Positions 34,470 through 43,500 are shown, counted from the stretch's first letter. The stretch is 64,000 nucleotides of DNA from JAJZEO01 sp964477345 (GCA_964477345.1 CAYZDL010000001.1:62001-126000); one strand, 5' to 3'. Notes: a model not told the origin generated them from the sequence alone. Numbers and translations are program-made.

Positions 34470-35333
34470 TCAAAACCGGCGTGTCCGTTTATGGCAGTAG
34501 GGGGTTTTACCAACCTTCTGGTAGTAGTCTTGATGGTATGCGTCGGCAGGATAGAAAAGATGGGCAGGGATCACCCTTGTGGCCACATCAAGCCCCTTGT
34601 TTTTGAGAATTTCAATTAAGGAAAGGGCCACATTTTTTTGTTTTTGGCTTAAGTAGAAGATGGCTGATCCATATTGCTCGCCAACATCCGGACCTTGCCG
34701 ATCGTATTCGGTTGGATCATGAACCTCAAAAAAAAGACGTGCCAATTTTTCAAAATTGACCTTTTTGGGATCGAAGACCACTAATGTTGTTTCGAGCTGC
34801 CCTGTGTTCCCCTCGCAAACCTCTTCGTAAGTCGGATCTACCACAGTTCCTCCCATAAATCCGACACTGGTTTCAATCACTCCTGGTTCTTTTTTTAAGA
34901 AATATTCGACTCCCCAGAAACATCCGCCAGCGAAAAAAGCGTTTTCATACCCCTCTTCAGTCAGTTGAGAAACAAATCGCAGGGATAACGAATTGACACA
35001 ATGCCGTACATTTTTAGGTGTGAATCGTTCTCCTGAAAAAACATGGCCAAGATGCCCGTTGCAAGCAGCACAACGAATCTCTACGCGACTTCCATCAGGG
35101 TCAAGTAATCGAAGGACACTTCCTTCAATCTCCTCATCAAAACTAGGCCAGCCGCACCCTGAAGAAAATTTATTCTCCGCGCAATAAAGAGGCGCATCGC
35201 ATCTTCTACAAAGATAGATCCCCTCTTGATGAAATCGATCATAAGTACCACTCCCAGGCTTTTCGGTATGACACTGAGAAATGATCGCCTCTTCTTGAGA
35301 TGTAAGGGAATGGTAACGGACTTTTTTCTTCAT
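34470..35333 (-). CDS. msrBA: fused methionine sulfoxide reductase MsrB-MsrA
   Basis: The 287-residue protein joins MsrB (about residues 1-130) with zinc CxxC pairs (LCRRC, CAAC) and catalytic Cys in VRHCVNSLSLRF, and MsrA (about 133-287) with the GCFWG active site in AFFAGGCFWGVEYF. It repairs both R and S stereoisomers of oxidised methionine in proteins. The order B-A is less common than A-B, though known. No signal peptide, so it works in the cytoplasm. Confidence 0.93.
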   Translation of the reverse strand: MKKKVRYHSLTSQEEAIISQCHTEKPGSGTYDRFHQEGIYLCRRCDAPLYCAENKFSSGCGWPSFDEEIEGSVLRLLDPDGSRVEIRCAACNGHLGHVFSGERFTPKNVRHCVNSLSLRFVSQLTEEGYENAFFAGGCFWGVEYFLKKEPGVIETSVGFMGGTVVDPTYEEVCEGNTGQLETTLVVFDPKKVNFEKLARLFFEVHDPTEYDRQGPDVGEQYGSAIFYLSQKQKNVALSLIEILKNKGLDVATRVIPAHLFYPADAYHQDYYQKVGKTPYCHKRTRRF

Positions 35334-35358
35334 AGGTCCAAGATCTTACACAAGTTAA

Positions 35359-35487
35359 TTATTGACAATGTTTTTTCCCAAAAGTCCCATCTCTTGCATC
35401 GCCAAGTCCCGGAATGATATAACCGTGTTGATTCAATGATGGATCGACCGCAATCTCTTTCGTGGCTAACCCCTCCAAGAGCTCTTT
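35359..35487 (-). pseudogene. upp: C-terminal remnant of uracil phosphoribosyltransferase
   Basis: The minus frame reads GLATKEIAVDPSLNQHGYII then PGLGDARDGTFG, the conserved C-terminal end of Upp (LNEHGYIIPGLGDAGD in other bacteria). About 43 codons remain, with a stop at the expected place. An in-frame TGA lies upstream and no start is available, so the N-terminal three quarters are gone. Uracil salvage through this gene is lost. Confidence 0.8.
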
Positions 35488-35595
35488 TCACATTCACCCT
35501 TCGTTATTTTTAAGTTGTACGTCCTACGAAATTTAAACAAAAAAGTTCAATCTCAAATTTGCCAAAATAATAATGATCCGCTATATTGAGCAAAT

Positions 35596-36846
35596 ATGAA
35601 AAATCATTCCATTGATCAAGAAGACCTACTTCAACGTTTTCTTCGCTATGTGAGGATTGATACCCAAAGCGACCCACATTCCGAGAGTTTTCCTAGCACC
35701 AAAAAGCAGTGGGATCTAATCAAACGCCTCGCAAACGAACTGAAAGAGCTAGGAATCGAGGACGCCCATGTGACTGAGTTTGGATACGTTCTTGGAACTG
35801 TCCCCACGACATCGAAAAAACAAATTCCTAAAATTGCCTTTTTAGCCCACGTAGACACTTCTGATGCATGCCCCGGTGGTGCAAAACCGGTCGTACATCG
35901 AAATTATGATGGAGGACCCATCATTCTACCTGATGACCCAAATCATGTTTTAACAATTGAAGAGATTCCTATCCTCTCAAAGAAAATTGGAGAGGATATC
36001 ATTACCGCCTCAGGGACGACTCTCCTAGGTGCCGATGATAAAGCAGGGGTTGCTATCATCATGAGCTTAGTAAAGCATCTCATGACCCATCCCGAGATTC
36101 CTCATGGCCCTATTCGAATTTGTTTTAATCCCGACGAAGAAATTGGCCGTGGCATGCACAAAATTGAACTTTCGGAACTAGACGCCATAACCGCCTACAC
36201 ACTCGATTCAGAAGAAGTAGGTGAAATCAATGCTGAAACCTTTAGCGCTGACATGGCTACTCTTGAAATCGAAGGGGTTGCCTCACATCCTGGCTCTGCA
36301 AAAGGGGTGATGGTCAACGCTCTTCGTTTGGCATCCGAATTCATCGCAAAACTTCCTAAAGAGATCTCCCCAGAAGAGACTTCCGACCGAGAGGGATTCA
36401 TTCATCCTCTTGAATTAACAGGCACCGCTGAAAAGGCAGTAATCCGGATGATCTTACGTGATTTTGAACTTGAAGGATTGGAAGAGAAAAAAGCCTTCCT
36501 AAAAAACTTAGTCCATCAGTTGAAGAAGCAGGAGCCGAAAGCAAGGTTTAATCTCGCCTTAAAGGAGCAGTATAGAAATATGCGCTACTGGCTCGATAAA
36601 GATCCTCGCCCGGTAGAAGCTGCACAAGAAGCGATGATAAGAGCCGGTTTAGTTCCGTTTCTCGCACCTATTCGAGGCGGGACAGATGGATCTCATCTGA
36701 CCCAAAGAGGCCTCCCGACCCCCAATCTCTTCACAGGGTTTCGAAACATCCACAGCAAAAAAGAATGGGTGAGCCTCCAAGATATGGGCCGTGCTGTCAA
36801 CACTCTAGTCCAACTTGTCCAAGTGTGGGAAGAAAGGATCTATTGA
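35596..36846 (+). CDS. pepT: peptidase T (tripeptidase)
   Basis: This M20B metallopeptidase trims tripeptides in the cytoplasm. Zinc ligands are in FLAHVDTSDACPGG and GTTLLGADDKAGVAI, the catalytic Glu pair in FNPDEEIGRG, and the third site in YTLDSEEVGEINAETFSADM. The length of 416 residues is normal. It ends in a four-base overlap with the methyltransferase start. Confidence 0.92.
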   Translation: MKNHSIDQEDLLQRFLRYVRIDTQSDPHSESFPSTKKQWDLIKRLANELKELGIEDAHVTEFGYVLGTVPTTSKKQIPKIAFLAHVDTSDACPGGAKPVVHRNYDGGPIILPDDPNHVLTIEEIPILSKKIGEDIITASGTTLLGADDKAGVAIIMSLVKHLMTHPEIPHGPIRICFNPDEEIGRGMHKIELSELDAITAYTLDSEEVGEINAETFSADMATLEIEGVASHPGSAKGVMVNALRLASEFIAKLPKEISPEETSDREGFIHPLELTGTAEKAVIRMILRDFELEGLEEKKAFLKNLVHQLKKQEPKARFNLALKEQYRNMRYWLDKDPRPVEAAQEAMIRAGLVPFLAPIRGGTDGSHLTQRGLPTPNLFTGFRNIHSKKEWVSLQDMGRAVNTLVQLVQVWEERIY

Positions 36847-37775
36847 CTTCCGATTTTGAAAATCGAATCCGTAAGAATTATCAACACGTAAAAAAATGGG
36901 CCACTCGCACCCAAACTAACTGCTTTCGCATTTACGATCGGGACATTAAAGCTTACCCCTTAGCCATCGATTACTACGATGGACGCTTTTGTACCCACTA
37001 CTTTACCCAAACGCGCGATGATGAAGAGCCAAGACAAGACCTCTACGATGAAACTGTCAATGCCCTCGCCTCAATCTTTAACGCCGATAAAAGTGCCATT
37101 TACTGGCGAACCCGCATCAAGAGAGAGAGAACAGAACAATATGAAAAAAACGAAGAATCAGGAGCTTCGTTTACCGTTCTGGAATATGGGGTCAAATTCA
37201 AGGTCAACTTGGTCGATTATCTCGATACAGGATTATTCCTTGATCATCGAGAAACACGTAGATTGGTCGCTGCTCAAGCAAAAGGTAAACGTCTACTAAA
37301 TCTCTTTGCCTACACCTGCTCATTCAGTGTCCATGCCGCCTTAGCCGGCGCTATCTTCACAAAAAGTGTCGACATGTCGAATACTTACACCGACTGGGGA
37401 AGAGAAAATTTCGTTCTTAATGACCTATCTTTAAGAACCAACCCGATTATCCGCGAAGATTGTCTCAAGTTTTTGCAAGAAGAAAAAGGACCCAAATACG
37501 ACTTGATCGTCATCGACCCTCCCACCATCTCCCGTTCTAAAAAAATGGATCAAATATTCGATATCCAAACTGACTACATCTTCTTAATCAAAAAAGCACT
37601 CGGTCTCCTCTCAGAAGGGGGAACCATCTTCTTTAGCACCAACTCACGCACCTTTGAGTTGGACCAAAAACAATTTGAAGGATGCACCATCCGCGATATC
37701 ACTAAACAAACCATCCCGATCGACTTCCACAATCAAAAAATCCACCGTTGTTGGAAAATCTATACTAAAAACTGA
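36843..37775 (+). CDS. 23S rRNA methyltransferase, RlmK/RlmI-like
   Basis: The start is TTG 36843 with AGAAAGGA upstream, overlapping the pepT stop. The 310-residue protein resembles the C-terminal half of RlmL: an N-terminal RNA-binding part (FENRIRKNYQHVKKWA, FRIYDRDIKAYPLAIDYY) and a Rossmann methyltransferase with RLLNLFAYTCSFSVHAA for SAM binding and LIVIDPPTISRSKK as catalytic motif. It likely makes a methylated guanine in 23S rRNA. Only the methyltransferase half is present, not the full RlmL fusion. Confidence 0.83.
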   Translation: MTSDFENRIRKNYQHVKKWATRTQTNCFRIYDRDIKAYPLAIDYYDGRFCTHYFTQTRDDEEPRQDLYDETVNALASIFNADKSAIYWRTRIKRERTEQYEKNEESGASFTVLEYGVKFKVNLVDYLDTGLFLDHRETRRLVAAQAKGKRLLNLFAYTCSFSVHAALAGAIFTKSVDMSNTYTDWGRENFVLNDLSLRTNPIIREDCLKFLQEEKGPKYDLIVIDPPTISRSKKMDQIFDIQTDYIFLIKKALGLLSEGGTIFFSTNSRTFELDQKQFEGCTIRDITKQTIPIDFHNQKIHRCWKIYTKN

Positions 37776-37850
37776 AAAGAACCTTTCGGAGCTTGCAATT
37801 GTCGTTCAATCAGCTGGGGAAATGCTTTCGATGGACAAAGTAAACATTAA

Positions 37851-37991
37851 GGAAAAATTCAAATTAAAGAGGTTGAACATTTCCCTTATTCTGAAACAGA
37901 AGCCCACGTAGTACTCTTTGAGCCCAAAGAAGTCTTAAATACAGGGAATACCGAATCGGAAAAAACAGTTAAAGATCTAAAGTGGATTTAA
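37851..37991 (+). pseudogene. short coding-like remnant
   Basis: A frame of 46 codons without start (reads EVEHFPYSETEAHVVLFEPK and further) follows the methyltransferase gene. Protein-like composition in a second frame just upstream suggests a frameshifted remnant of a small gene. Origin not recognised. Confidence 0.25.
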
Positions 37992-37996
37992 ACCCC

Positions 37997-39385
37997 TTAT
38001 TTGTAGACTTTGTTTTTCCCCTTTTGAAAGTAGAAAAGGGCAAAAACAGGAAGGATAGCACCTAAAAATCCTGCCCCAATCCAGAAGGCATAGTCAAGTT
38101 TTGAAACAATATGAAGACTGTCTGGTGGGAAAAAGCCTATGATGAGCGTCATTATGCAACCAACTAAACCTAAGCAGCAAGTGATCCACATCCCCACATC
38201 TCCAAAAGGAATCTTGTAGTAGGCACCTCTGTCCCTGTGCTTATGATGAAGCACGAGGGCACCGATGAAAAGTAGGATGTACATCAGCATATACAATCCC
38301 GTTGTGAGGGCGGTTAAAAACCAATAAAAAGAATTGATGCTTGGAACGAGAAGGTAGAGGGTTGATAATAGAGAGACGATCACAGCTTGTGTAATCAAAA
38401 TGTGAGACGGAGCACCGTGTCGATTTTTCTTGATAAAAGCCTTGGGCAAAAAACCGTCATGAGATGCATGCAAAAGACCTGTTGTGGGGGAATTGATCCA
38501 ATTAATCATATTTCCAAAGCTTCCCATGATCATCAAAAGGGCCATGAGAGGCACTAATCCAGGAATCCCAAATGCGGCAAACAAATTGGAAAAGACTTGC
38601 AATACCCCCGATACTAGGCTGATCTCCTTAGTCGGCAACACCGCGGCAATCGCAAGTGTACCAAGGAGCATCGATCCTAAAATAAAAATCGCCGCAAGAA
38701 AGACCGCTTTAGGATAATTTTTTTGGGGACTGTCGATCTCAGTGACATGAACTGCACAAAGCTCCATCCCTAAAAATGAGGCCATGATCGAAATCAAAGA
38801 GACCCAAGTAGCACTTTTATCGATTGAAGGAAGCAATTCAGAAGAGGAAAACCCAATCTGGATCGGATGGCCACTTGCCGCCCAATAGATCCCCATCCCA
38901 ATCAAAACAACCATAGGAAACATCGTCCCGAATAACCCACATAGATTGTTCACCTTTGTCGAAGCATGAACACCTAAGAGATTAATTCCGGTCAATATCC
39001 AAAACAACACAAGAATGACCGATAAAATGTAGATCGGGGAAGCCGCTAATGAAGGGCTATACAAATAGGCAATACTTCCCGCAAGAAACGAAAGTATTGT
39101 AGGATACCAGAAAACAGTATTGGACCATTGAAGCCAGACAGCCAAAAAGCCCATTTTTTTTCCCAGTGCTGCCTTTACCCAATGATAAACTCCTCCGGCA
39201 TTGGGAAAAGTCGCTGTCAATTCAGCAGCCACAAGGGCCGTTGGAATCAAAAAAAATATAGCTGCTAACAGAAAGAAGAAAATGGAGGAACTTCCAAACA
39301 GTGCCGATGAAGGGAGGTTTCGAATGTTGTCGATCGAACCAATAATCAAGAGAACGAGTGAAACAAAAGATATCTTTTTCTTCAT
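37997..39385 (-). CDS. APC-superfamily amino acid permease
   Basis: The 462-residue protein has about 12 membrane helices. The first contains VSLVLLIIGSIDNIRNLPSS, and helix 2 is followed by AAELTATFPNAGGVYHWVKA, the standard APC consensus seen in glutamate/GABA and arginine/agmatine antiporters. The role is likely amino acid import or exchange with the host. It ends near the methyltransferase remnant and its start lies by the pip remnant. Confidence 0.85.
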   Translation of the reverse strand: MKKKISFVSLVLLIIGSIDNIRNLPSSALFGSSSIFFFLLAAIFFLIPTALVAAELTATFPNAGGVYHWVKAALGKKMGFLAVWLQWSNTVFWYPTILSFLAGSIAYLYSPSLAASPIYILSVILVLFWILTGINLLGVHASTKVNNLCGLFGTMFPMVVLIGMGIYWAASGHPIQIGFSSSELLPSIDKSATWVSLISIMASFLGMELCAVHVTEIDSPQKNYPKAVFLAAIFILGSMLLGTLAIAAVLPTKEISLVSGVLQVFSNLFAAFGIPGLVPLMALLMIMGSFGNMINWINSPTTGLLHASHDGFLPKAFIKKNRHGAPSHILITQAVIVSLLSTLYLLVPSINSFYWFLTALTTGLYMLMYILLFIGALVLHHKHRDRGAYYKIPFGDVGMWITCCLGLVGCIMTLIIGFFPPDSLHIVSKLDYAFWIGAGFLGAILPVFALFYFQKGKNKVYK

Positions 39386-39425
39386 AAGGCGATATTCTAA
39401 CCGTCCGATCCCATTTTTTCAATCT

Positions 39426-39715
39426 CTATAAGGAAGAAAATCGATCAGTGGCTCTTATTAAAGCATCTAATATCCCAATTTCATTGGCTGCATGTCCTGC
39501 ATCGGGCATAACTCCAAAATGTGCCTCCGGCCATGCCTTGTGCAGTTCCCATGCACTTTTCATAGGGCAAGGAATATCATATCGTCCCTGAATAATAACA
39601 CCAGGAATGTGACGAATTTTTTCAATATGCTCTAGAATCCAATTAGAAGTTGCATTGCAAAAACTGAGCTACACAAACAAGAACTGACCATCAAACATAA
39701 AACAAACTTACGCAT
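39426..39715 (-). pseudogene. prolyl iminopeptidase remnant behind an out-of-frame signal peptide
   Basis: From 39668 to 39426 the frame reads IEKIRHIPGVIIQGRYDIPC, PMKSAWELHKAWPEAHF and PDAGHAANEIGILDALIRAT, the last 80 residues of prolyl iminopeptidase with catalytic Asp (GRYD) and His (DAGH). No Ser elbow remains. Just upstream, ATG 39715 opens a different frame (stop at 39632) that encodes a perfect Sec signal (MRKFVLCLMVSSCLCSSVFA). The two pieces are joined out of frame, so no functional product is expected. Confidence 0.72.
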
Positions 39716-39719
39716 AATC

Positions 39720-40211
39720 CTAAAGCTCTCCCTTAAAAATTCTGCTCTTTATTCTCTTTATGATGTCTGTGGTGGAAATCCCCTCTGTATAGCGCACAAT
39801 ACGCAAGATCCCTAATTCATGCGGTACTTTATACTGATCCAAAATCAACTCTTCTGAAAAATCGTCCCCGTGGACGACAAGATCAATTTTATGCTCTTCA
39901 AGCCACTCTTTCGTGACTCTCAAAGGAGGATTGACGATCACTTCATCGACATACTTGCATGCTTCGATCACAGCAACCCTCTCCTCCATCGTCAAAATCG
40001 GAGTTCTTTTGTAGGAGGTGACCGTTTCATCAGATAAAACCCCAATGACTAAGCAATCACCCAAAGTCCTTGCCTGCTTAAAAAACTCTATATGCCCAAG
40101 ATGAAAGAGATCTCCGCATATGTCAGCATAGACTCTTTTCTTATGCTCATCGGCAAAAGCAACATTGAAGGTTGAAACAACCCAAAAAGCGGCGAATAAA
40201 AAGCATCTCAT
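39720..40211 (-). CDS. exported ethanolamine/choline-phosphate cytidylyltransferase-like enzyme
   Basis: The catalytic domain has the HxGH nucleotide-binding motif in GDLFHLGHIEFFKQA and the terminal R-x-T-x-GISTTDI box (VRYTEGISTTDIIKRI) that defines CTP:phosphoethanolamine and phosphocholine cytidylyltransferases of eukaryotic type. Before it lies a clear signal peptide (MRCFLFAAFWVVSTFNVAFA) directly fused to the domain, with no alternative start. Cytoplasmic enzymes of this kind activate phospholipid headgroups, so export suggests action in the host or inclusion on CTP-dependent lipid metabolism. The substrate is inferred. Confidence 0.8.
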   Translation of the reverse strand: MRCFLFAAFWVVSTFNVAFADEHKKRVYADICGDLFHLGHIEFFKQARTLGDCLVIGVLSDETVTSYKRTPILTMEERVAVIEACKYVDEVIVNPPLRVTKEWLEEHKIDLVVHGDDFSEELILDQYKVPHELGILRIVRYTEGISTTDIIKRIKSRIFKGEL

Positions 40212-40284
40212 TGTGATCTCTACTGTTTTGACAAGATAAGTATCCGACTATAATCACGTTGTCAAAAAAACACCACTTATAACT

Positions 40285-41379
40285 TTAAAAATCAGCACTA
40301 AAAGAGACGTAGGGCCCTTGGAGAGTAAAGTTGCTTAATGTTCTTTCAAAACCGACCGCATATTCCCCTGCCTGTGCCACAACTCCTGGAGCTAATGAGG
40401 GCAGCTCTTGTGGTGCCGTCATGTCGATTGATTGAATTGCGTCGAAATAGATTTGTCCTGTGTAACCAATTCCAAGTTTAAACGCAAAATTCTCTTTCAC
40501 TCCAATATAGGTAAATCCCAATCTCTCTTCTGCTGTTGGAATCAGCTGTGTTCTATTGGGTACAGTGGTTTGCTGAGTATTAGGTTGAGGAATTTTATTT
40601 TGGGTTAAAAAAGGAGCGGTTGATTCATAAGTAGTGCTGTTTTGTGAGCTCCCTATGACAAGACCTCCTGAGGAAGTCCCTGTGAAAAAAAAGTTTTTAC
40701 CGATACGGTAGTTAAAGTTAACGCCAAATTTTGGCCCCGCGCCTATGAATAATGAATCCATCGTGATAGCACGTGTGGTTGTCCCAGAGAAACTCTCATA
40801 AGTTGATGTCAGCTCCTGCTTAATCCGGGCGAAGGTTGCCCCAGTATAAAAAAGAGGATAGAGTCTCTCAAATACACAGCAGTGTTGTCCAAAGATTAAA
40901 TCGGCCGAATCAAATTGAAAATTCAGCTCGCCATTAGCATTTGCATAAGGATAAGAATTAGCCCCAACATCTGAGAGTGGCCCTACGAGACTTCCAGAAA
41001 CAGGGACAGTAAATGAAGCAGAATCGGATACGTGCACACGCTCCCAGTTGGCCTCTAATCTCGTATTCATTTCACTAAAAATTGCCGCTAAGCCCACTTT
41101 AAATCCTGGACTATAGTTGGGATTAATTTCCAAAACTTGCCAATTAGGAGATAGGGCCGGAATTGTTATCGATGTATCAAATGGGGTTGTTTCAGCACCA
41201 TAGTAAATAGAGCTACCGTTCGGTTGATAAACCAAAATTTCAGCATAAACCTCAACAATTTGATCTCGAGTACTTGGTAGAAGTGAGATACACCCATCGT
41301 TCGGTTGCTTTCCAAGATCACTCTCTGCACTCAAACTAAAAATCATTGAAGAGATGCATAAAATCAGGCTTTTTTTCAT
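40285..41379 (-). CDS. MOMP-like outer-membrane porin
   Basis: The 364-residue protein has a signal peptide (KSLILCISSMIFSLSA), mature part with alternating strands, paired Cys near HCC, and a terminal Phe (YVSFSADF). Blocks such as YSPGFKVGLAAIF and IGAGPKFGVNFNYRIGKNFF resemble the Legionella/Simkania major-outer-membrane-protein-like family. It is expected to form a porin and to contribute to disulphide cross-linking of the envelope. AGGTAGGTAG precedes the ATG. Simkania encodes many such paralogues. Confidence 0.8.
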   Translation of the reverse strand: MKKSLILCISSMIFSLSAESDLGKQPNDGCISLLPSTRDQIVEVYAEILVYQPNGSSIYYGAETTPFDTSITIPALSPNWQVLEINPNYSPGFKVGLAAIFSEMNTRLEANWERVHVSDSASFTVPVSGSLVGPLSDVGANSYPYANANGELNFQFDSADLIFGQHCCVFERLYPLFYTGATFARIKQELTSTYESFSGTTTRAITMDSLFIGAGPKFGVNFNYRIGKNFFFTGTSSGGLVIGSSQNSTTYESTAPFLTQNKIPQPNTQQTTVPNRTQLIPTAEERLGFTYIGVKENFAFKLGIGYTGQIYFDAIQSIDMTAPQELPSLAPGVVAQAGEYAVGFERTLSNFTLQGPYVSFSADF

Positions 41380-41471
41380 ACTCTACCTACCTTATTCAAA
41401 AAAATATATACCTAAGCTTGACTTTATACTCAAGCAACATTCAAAATTTGGTTTTAAATAAAGGGGTTATT

Positions 41472-41951
41472 CTGCGCTTTTATTCTTGGATAAAGAAAGA
41501 AATTTTACATGTTGTTCCAGTCTTTCTCTTCTTCTTTTTCTTTTTTATACTGATTAACTGGATCGAATCTCTTCTTTTTAGAGAACTTGGTCTCTCTGCG
41601 TTCACTCTTGCACAAATAGCGATTGCAGCAGCCCTTATTGCTAAGATTGTCTTAGTCGCTGATCACCTCTCTTTCATCGGAATATTTAGAAACAAACCCC
41701 TCATCTGGGGAATTACTTGGAAAACAATTATCTATTGGATAGCTTTATCTATCGTCCGCTTATTGATCATATTTACTCCTTACCTATTTCAAGAAGGACT
41801 CCAAGCATTTAGAACAGACCAGATCAACTGGAACTTGTTTATTGCCGTGCAAATTTACTATTTAATGCTTTTATTCATATTTGTAACTTTCCAGCAACTA
41901 GCCGAAAAAATTGGATCAAGAAAAATGAGGCAAATGTTTCTAGGTTATTAG
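41472..41951 (+). CDS. conserved multi-pass membrane protein
   Basis: About 160 residues with four hydrophobic segments. The pattern IKKEILHVVPVFLFFFFFFI, AKIVLVADHLSFIGIFRNKP, then WGITWKTIIYWIALSIVRLL matches a widespread family of unknown function from proteobacteria. No ATG fits: AAAGGGG lies five bases before CTG 41472, which I take as start (TTG 41448 or ATG 41346 are the alternatives, the latter inside the divergent porin gene). Confidence 0.65.
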   Translation: MRFYSWIKKEILHVVPVFLFFFFFFILINWIESLLFRELGLSAFTLAQIAIAAALIAKIVLVADHLSFIGIFRNKPLIWGITWKTIIYWIALSIVRLLIIFTPYLFQEGLQAFRTDQINWNLFIAVQIYYLMLLFIFVTFQQLAEKIGSRKMRQMFLGY

Positions 41952-42133
41952 AGCTTTCGAAGAGGATCGCCCTCTTTCCAAGCGATGATTTTAACTGAAA
42001 CATTTGGGAGTTGGCTTGCATGCCCTATATTTTTGTCTGGAGTAGCAGAGTTAGGAATTACAGAAGATCCGATAAGCTTTGATTTTTGAATGCCCGCTCG
42101 AACATTATTATATGCAATTTGATAATTAGAAAA
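41948..42133 (-). pseudogene. coding-like remnant, unrecognised
   Basis: A 61-codon minus-strand frame without start (includes AYNNVRAGIQKSKLIGSSVI and SVKIIAWKEGDPLRKL) ends at a stop overlapping the membrane gene. It looks like the C-terminal part of a lost gene. The rest of the 372-base interval to the cold-shock gene holds only the hairpin at 42280. Confidence 0.3.
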
Positions 42134-42279
42134 TTATGAAAAAGCAGGAACTCGTCGATTTAGGTTATTTTGGAAAATTTGATGAAAAGGAGAAACGAAC
42201 CAGTCGATCATGCGACAGGGAAATTTGATTGAATTAAGCTATTGTATTTATTGATTTTCTTGACTTGGAGAACAAGACA

Positions 42280-42316
42280 CCACTTTTAACAAAGCGCTGA
42301 GGCCTGTTAAAAGTGG
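42280..42316 (-). terminator. hairpin downstream of the cold-shock gene
   Basis: A perfect 12-base stem (CCACTTTTAACA / TGTTAAAAGTGG) with a 13-base loop lies six bases after the csp stop. No T-run follows on the minus strand, so it may act as a 3' stabiliser or a weak terminator. Confidence 0.6.
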
Positions 42317-42322
42317 AAAGAA

Positions 42323-42529
42323 TTAGACTGTTGTCACTTCTGTAGCTTCTGGACCTTTGCGGCCTTTTCCTTCTACATACTGGACTCTGCACCCTTCGCG
42401 CAAATCATCGGGTTCGCATTCGACATTGTTAACATGAACAAAGATATCTTTGCCGCCTCCCTCTGGTGTAATAAATCCAAACCCTTTTTGTTTATTGAAA
42501 AACTTTACTGTACCTTTCATTTTGGACAA
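42323..42529 (-). CDS. cold-shock domain protein
   Basis: The 68-residue protein is a CspA-type single-strand RNA chaperone with RNP1 (KGFGFI) and RNP2 (DIFVHV), starting MKGTVKFFNKQKGFGFITPE after three residues. The start is TTG 42529, six bases after AAGGAG; ATG 42520 is possible but poorly spaced. The family melts RNA structures in the cytoplasm at low temperature or during growth transitions. Confidence 0.88.
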   Translation of the reverse strand: MSKMKGTVKFFNKQKGFGFITPEGGGKDIFVHVNNVECEPDDLREGCRVQYVEGKGRKGPEATEVTTV

Positions 42530-42686
42530 AACTATCTCCTTATCCACTTTAACATTCTCCCAAATTTAGGGAGCTCTCATTCTAGTCAATTTTGCGCACT
42601 ACATGTGGGCTCTAGACAGGGCAATTTTACTTCATCGCCGACTTTTTGTCTTCAATTTTTTATAAAAATTGCTTAAAATATGGTGT

Positions 42687-42990
42687 ATGAGTACTTTTCT
42701 GGCCTTTGTGATCTTTATTTTTGGACCATCTTGTGGAGGTAAATCTTCCCTCTCCAAGGCCCTGGTCAAAGAACTTGGCCCTGCATGGGTCTACCTTGAT
42801 CAAGATGAATTAGTCGAAAGTAGAAGAGACCTTTTCAGAAGTTTTTGAGTCACCCAGAAGGTTAGGGTTTAACTACGATGCTATTCTCGACTCGTCACAA
42901 TTGACTCTCTCCGAAGAAATCAATGAGGTTATTTCCCTGCTCTTACCTTTTCAACTAGTGCTTGCACCAATTCAGCGACCTTCTCCCTAG
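42687..42990 (+). pseudogene. frameshifted P-loop kinase remnant
   Basis: ATG 42687 opens a 53-residue frame with Walker A motif in FIFGPSCGGKSSLSKALVKE and LDQDELVESRRDLF, typical of small kinases that phosphorylate nucleosides or antibiotics. It stops at 42848. A second frame (GFNYDAILDSSQLTLSEEIN) continues to 42990 and looks like its middle part. The gene is broken and its end is overlapped by the convergent reductase. Confidence 0.62.
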
Positions 42991-43471
42991 TTTTGGAATC
43001 GATCAGTTTTCCACTCTTATCGAATTTTTCGTGGATGGAACCAACCATGACTTCAGGTTTATTAAGAGTATGAATATTTAGGTAAACAAAGACCTGTCTT
43101 AAATGATACTGAGCTCTGCAAGTCCCCTGCATCCCCATAGAACCACCCATGATTCCTGCTATTTTGCCGTCCCAAACATTTTTCCCATACGGCCGTGAAG
43201 CCCAATCAATCGCGTTCTTCAAAACCCCTGAGAACGAATAATTGTATTCAGGAACCGCGAAAAGAATCGCATCAGCCTCTATGATTTCGGCCTTGAAGTC
43301 TGCCACAGCGGGAGGAAGGGGCTCTTCATAATCCTGATCAAAGAGCGGGAGATGGCTGATATCAAGGATCTCAACCGTCACACCTGAAGGGGCCTCCTCT
43401 TGAGCTACCTTCAATAAAGCCCTATTAAACGATTGTTTTCGTAGGCTACCACACATCGCTGCAATCTTCAT
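42929..43471 (-). CDS. NADPH-dependent FMN reductase family protein
   Basis: Starting at ATG 43471 (GAGGGAG seven bases upstream), the 180-residue flavodoxin-fold protein has the FMN phosphate loop GSLRKQSFNRAL, the family motif PEYNYSFSGVLKNAIDW, and the Gly-rich GKIAGIMGGSMG. Relatives (ChrR, SsuE, azobenzene reductase) reduce quinones or dyes with NAD(P)H to protect from oxidative stress. Overlap with the kinase remnant implies the kinase was already decayed. Confidence 0.88.
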   Translation of the reverse strand: MKIAAMCGSLRKQSFNRALLKVAQEEAPSGVTVEILDISHLPLFDQDYEEPLPPAVADFKAEIIEADAILFAVPEYNYSFSGVLKNAIDWASRPYGKNVWDGKIAGIMGGSMGMQGTCRAQYHLRQVFVYLNIHTLNKPEVMVGSIHEKFDKSGKLIDSKTREKVAELVQALVEKVRAGK

Positions 43472-43500
43472 AAAAACTCCCTCTATTTGATTAGACAATA

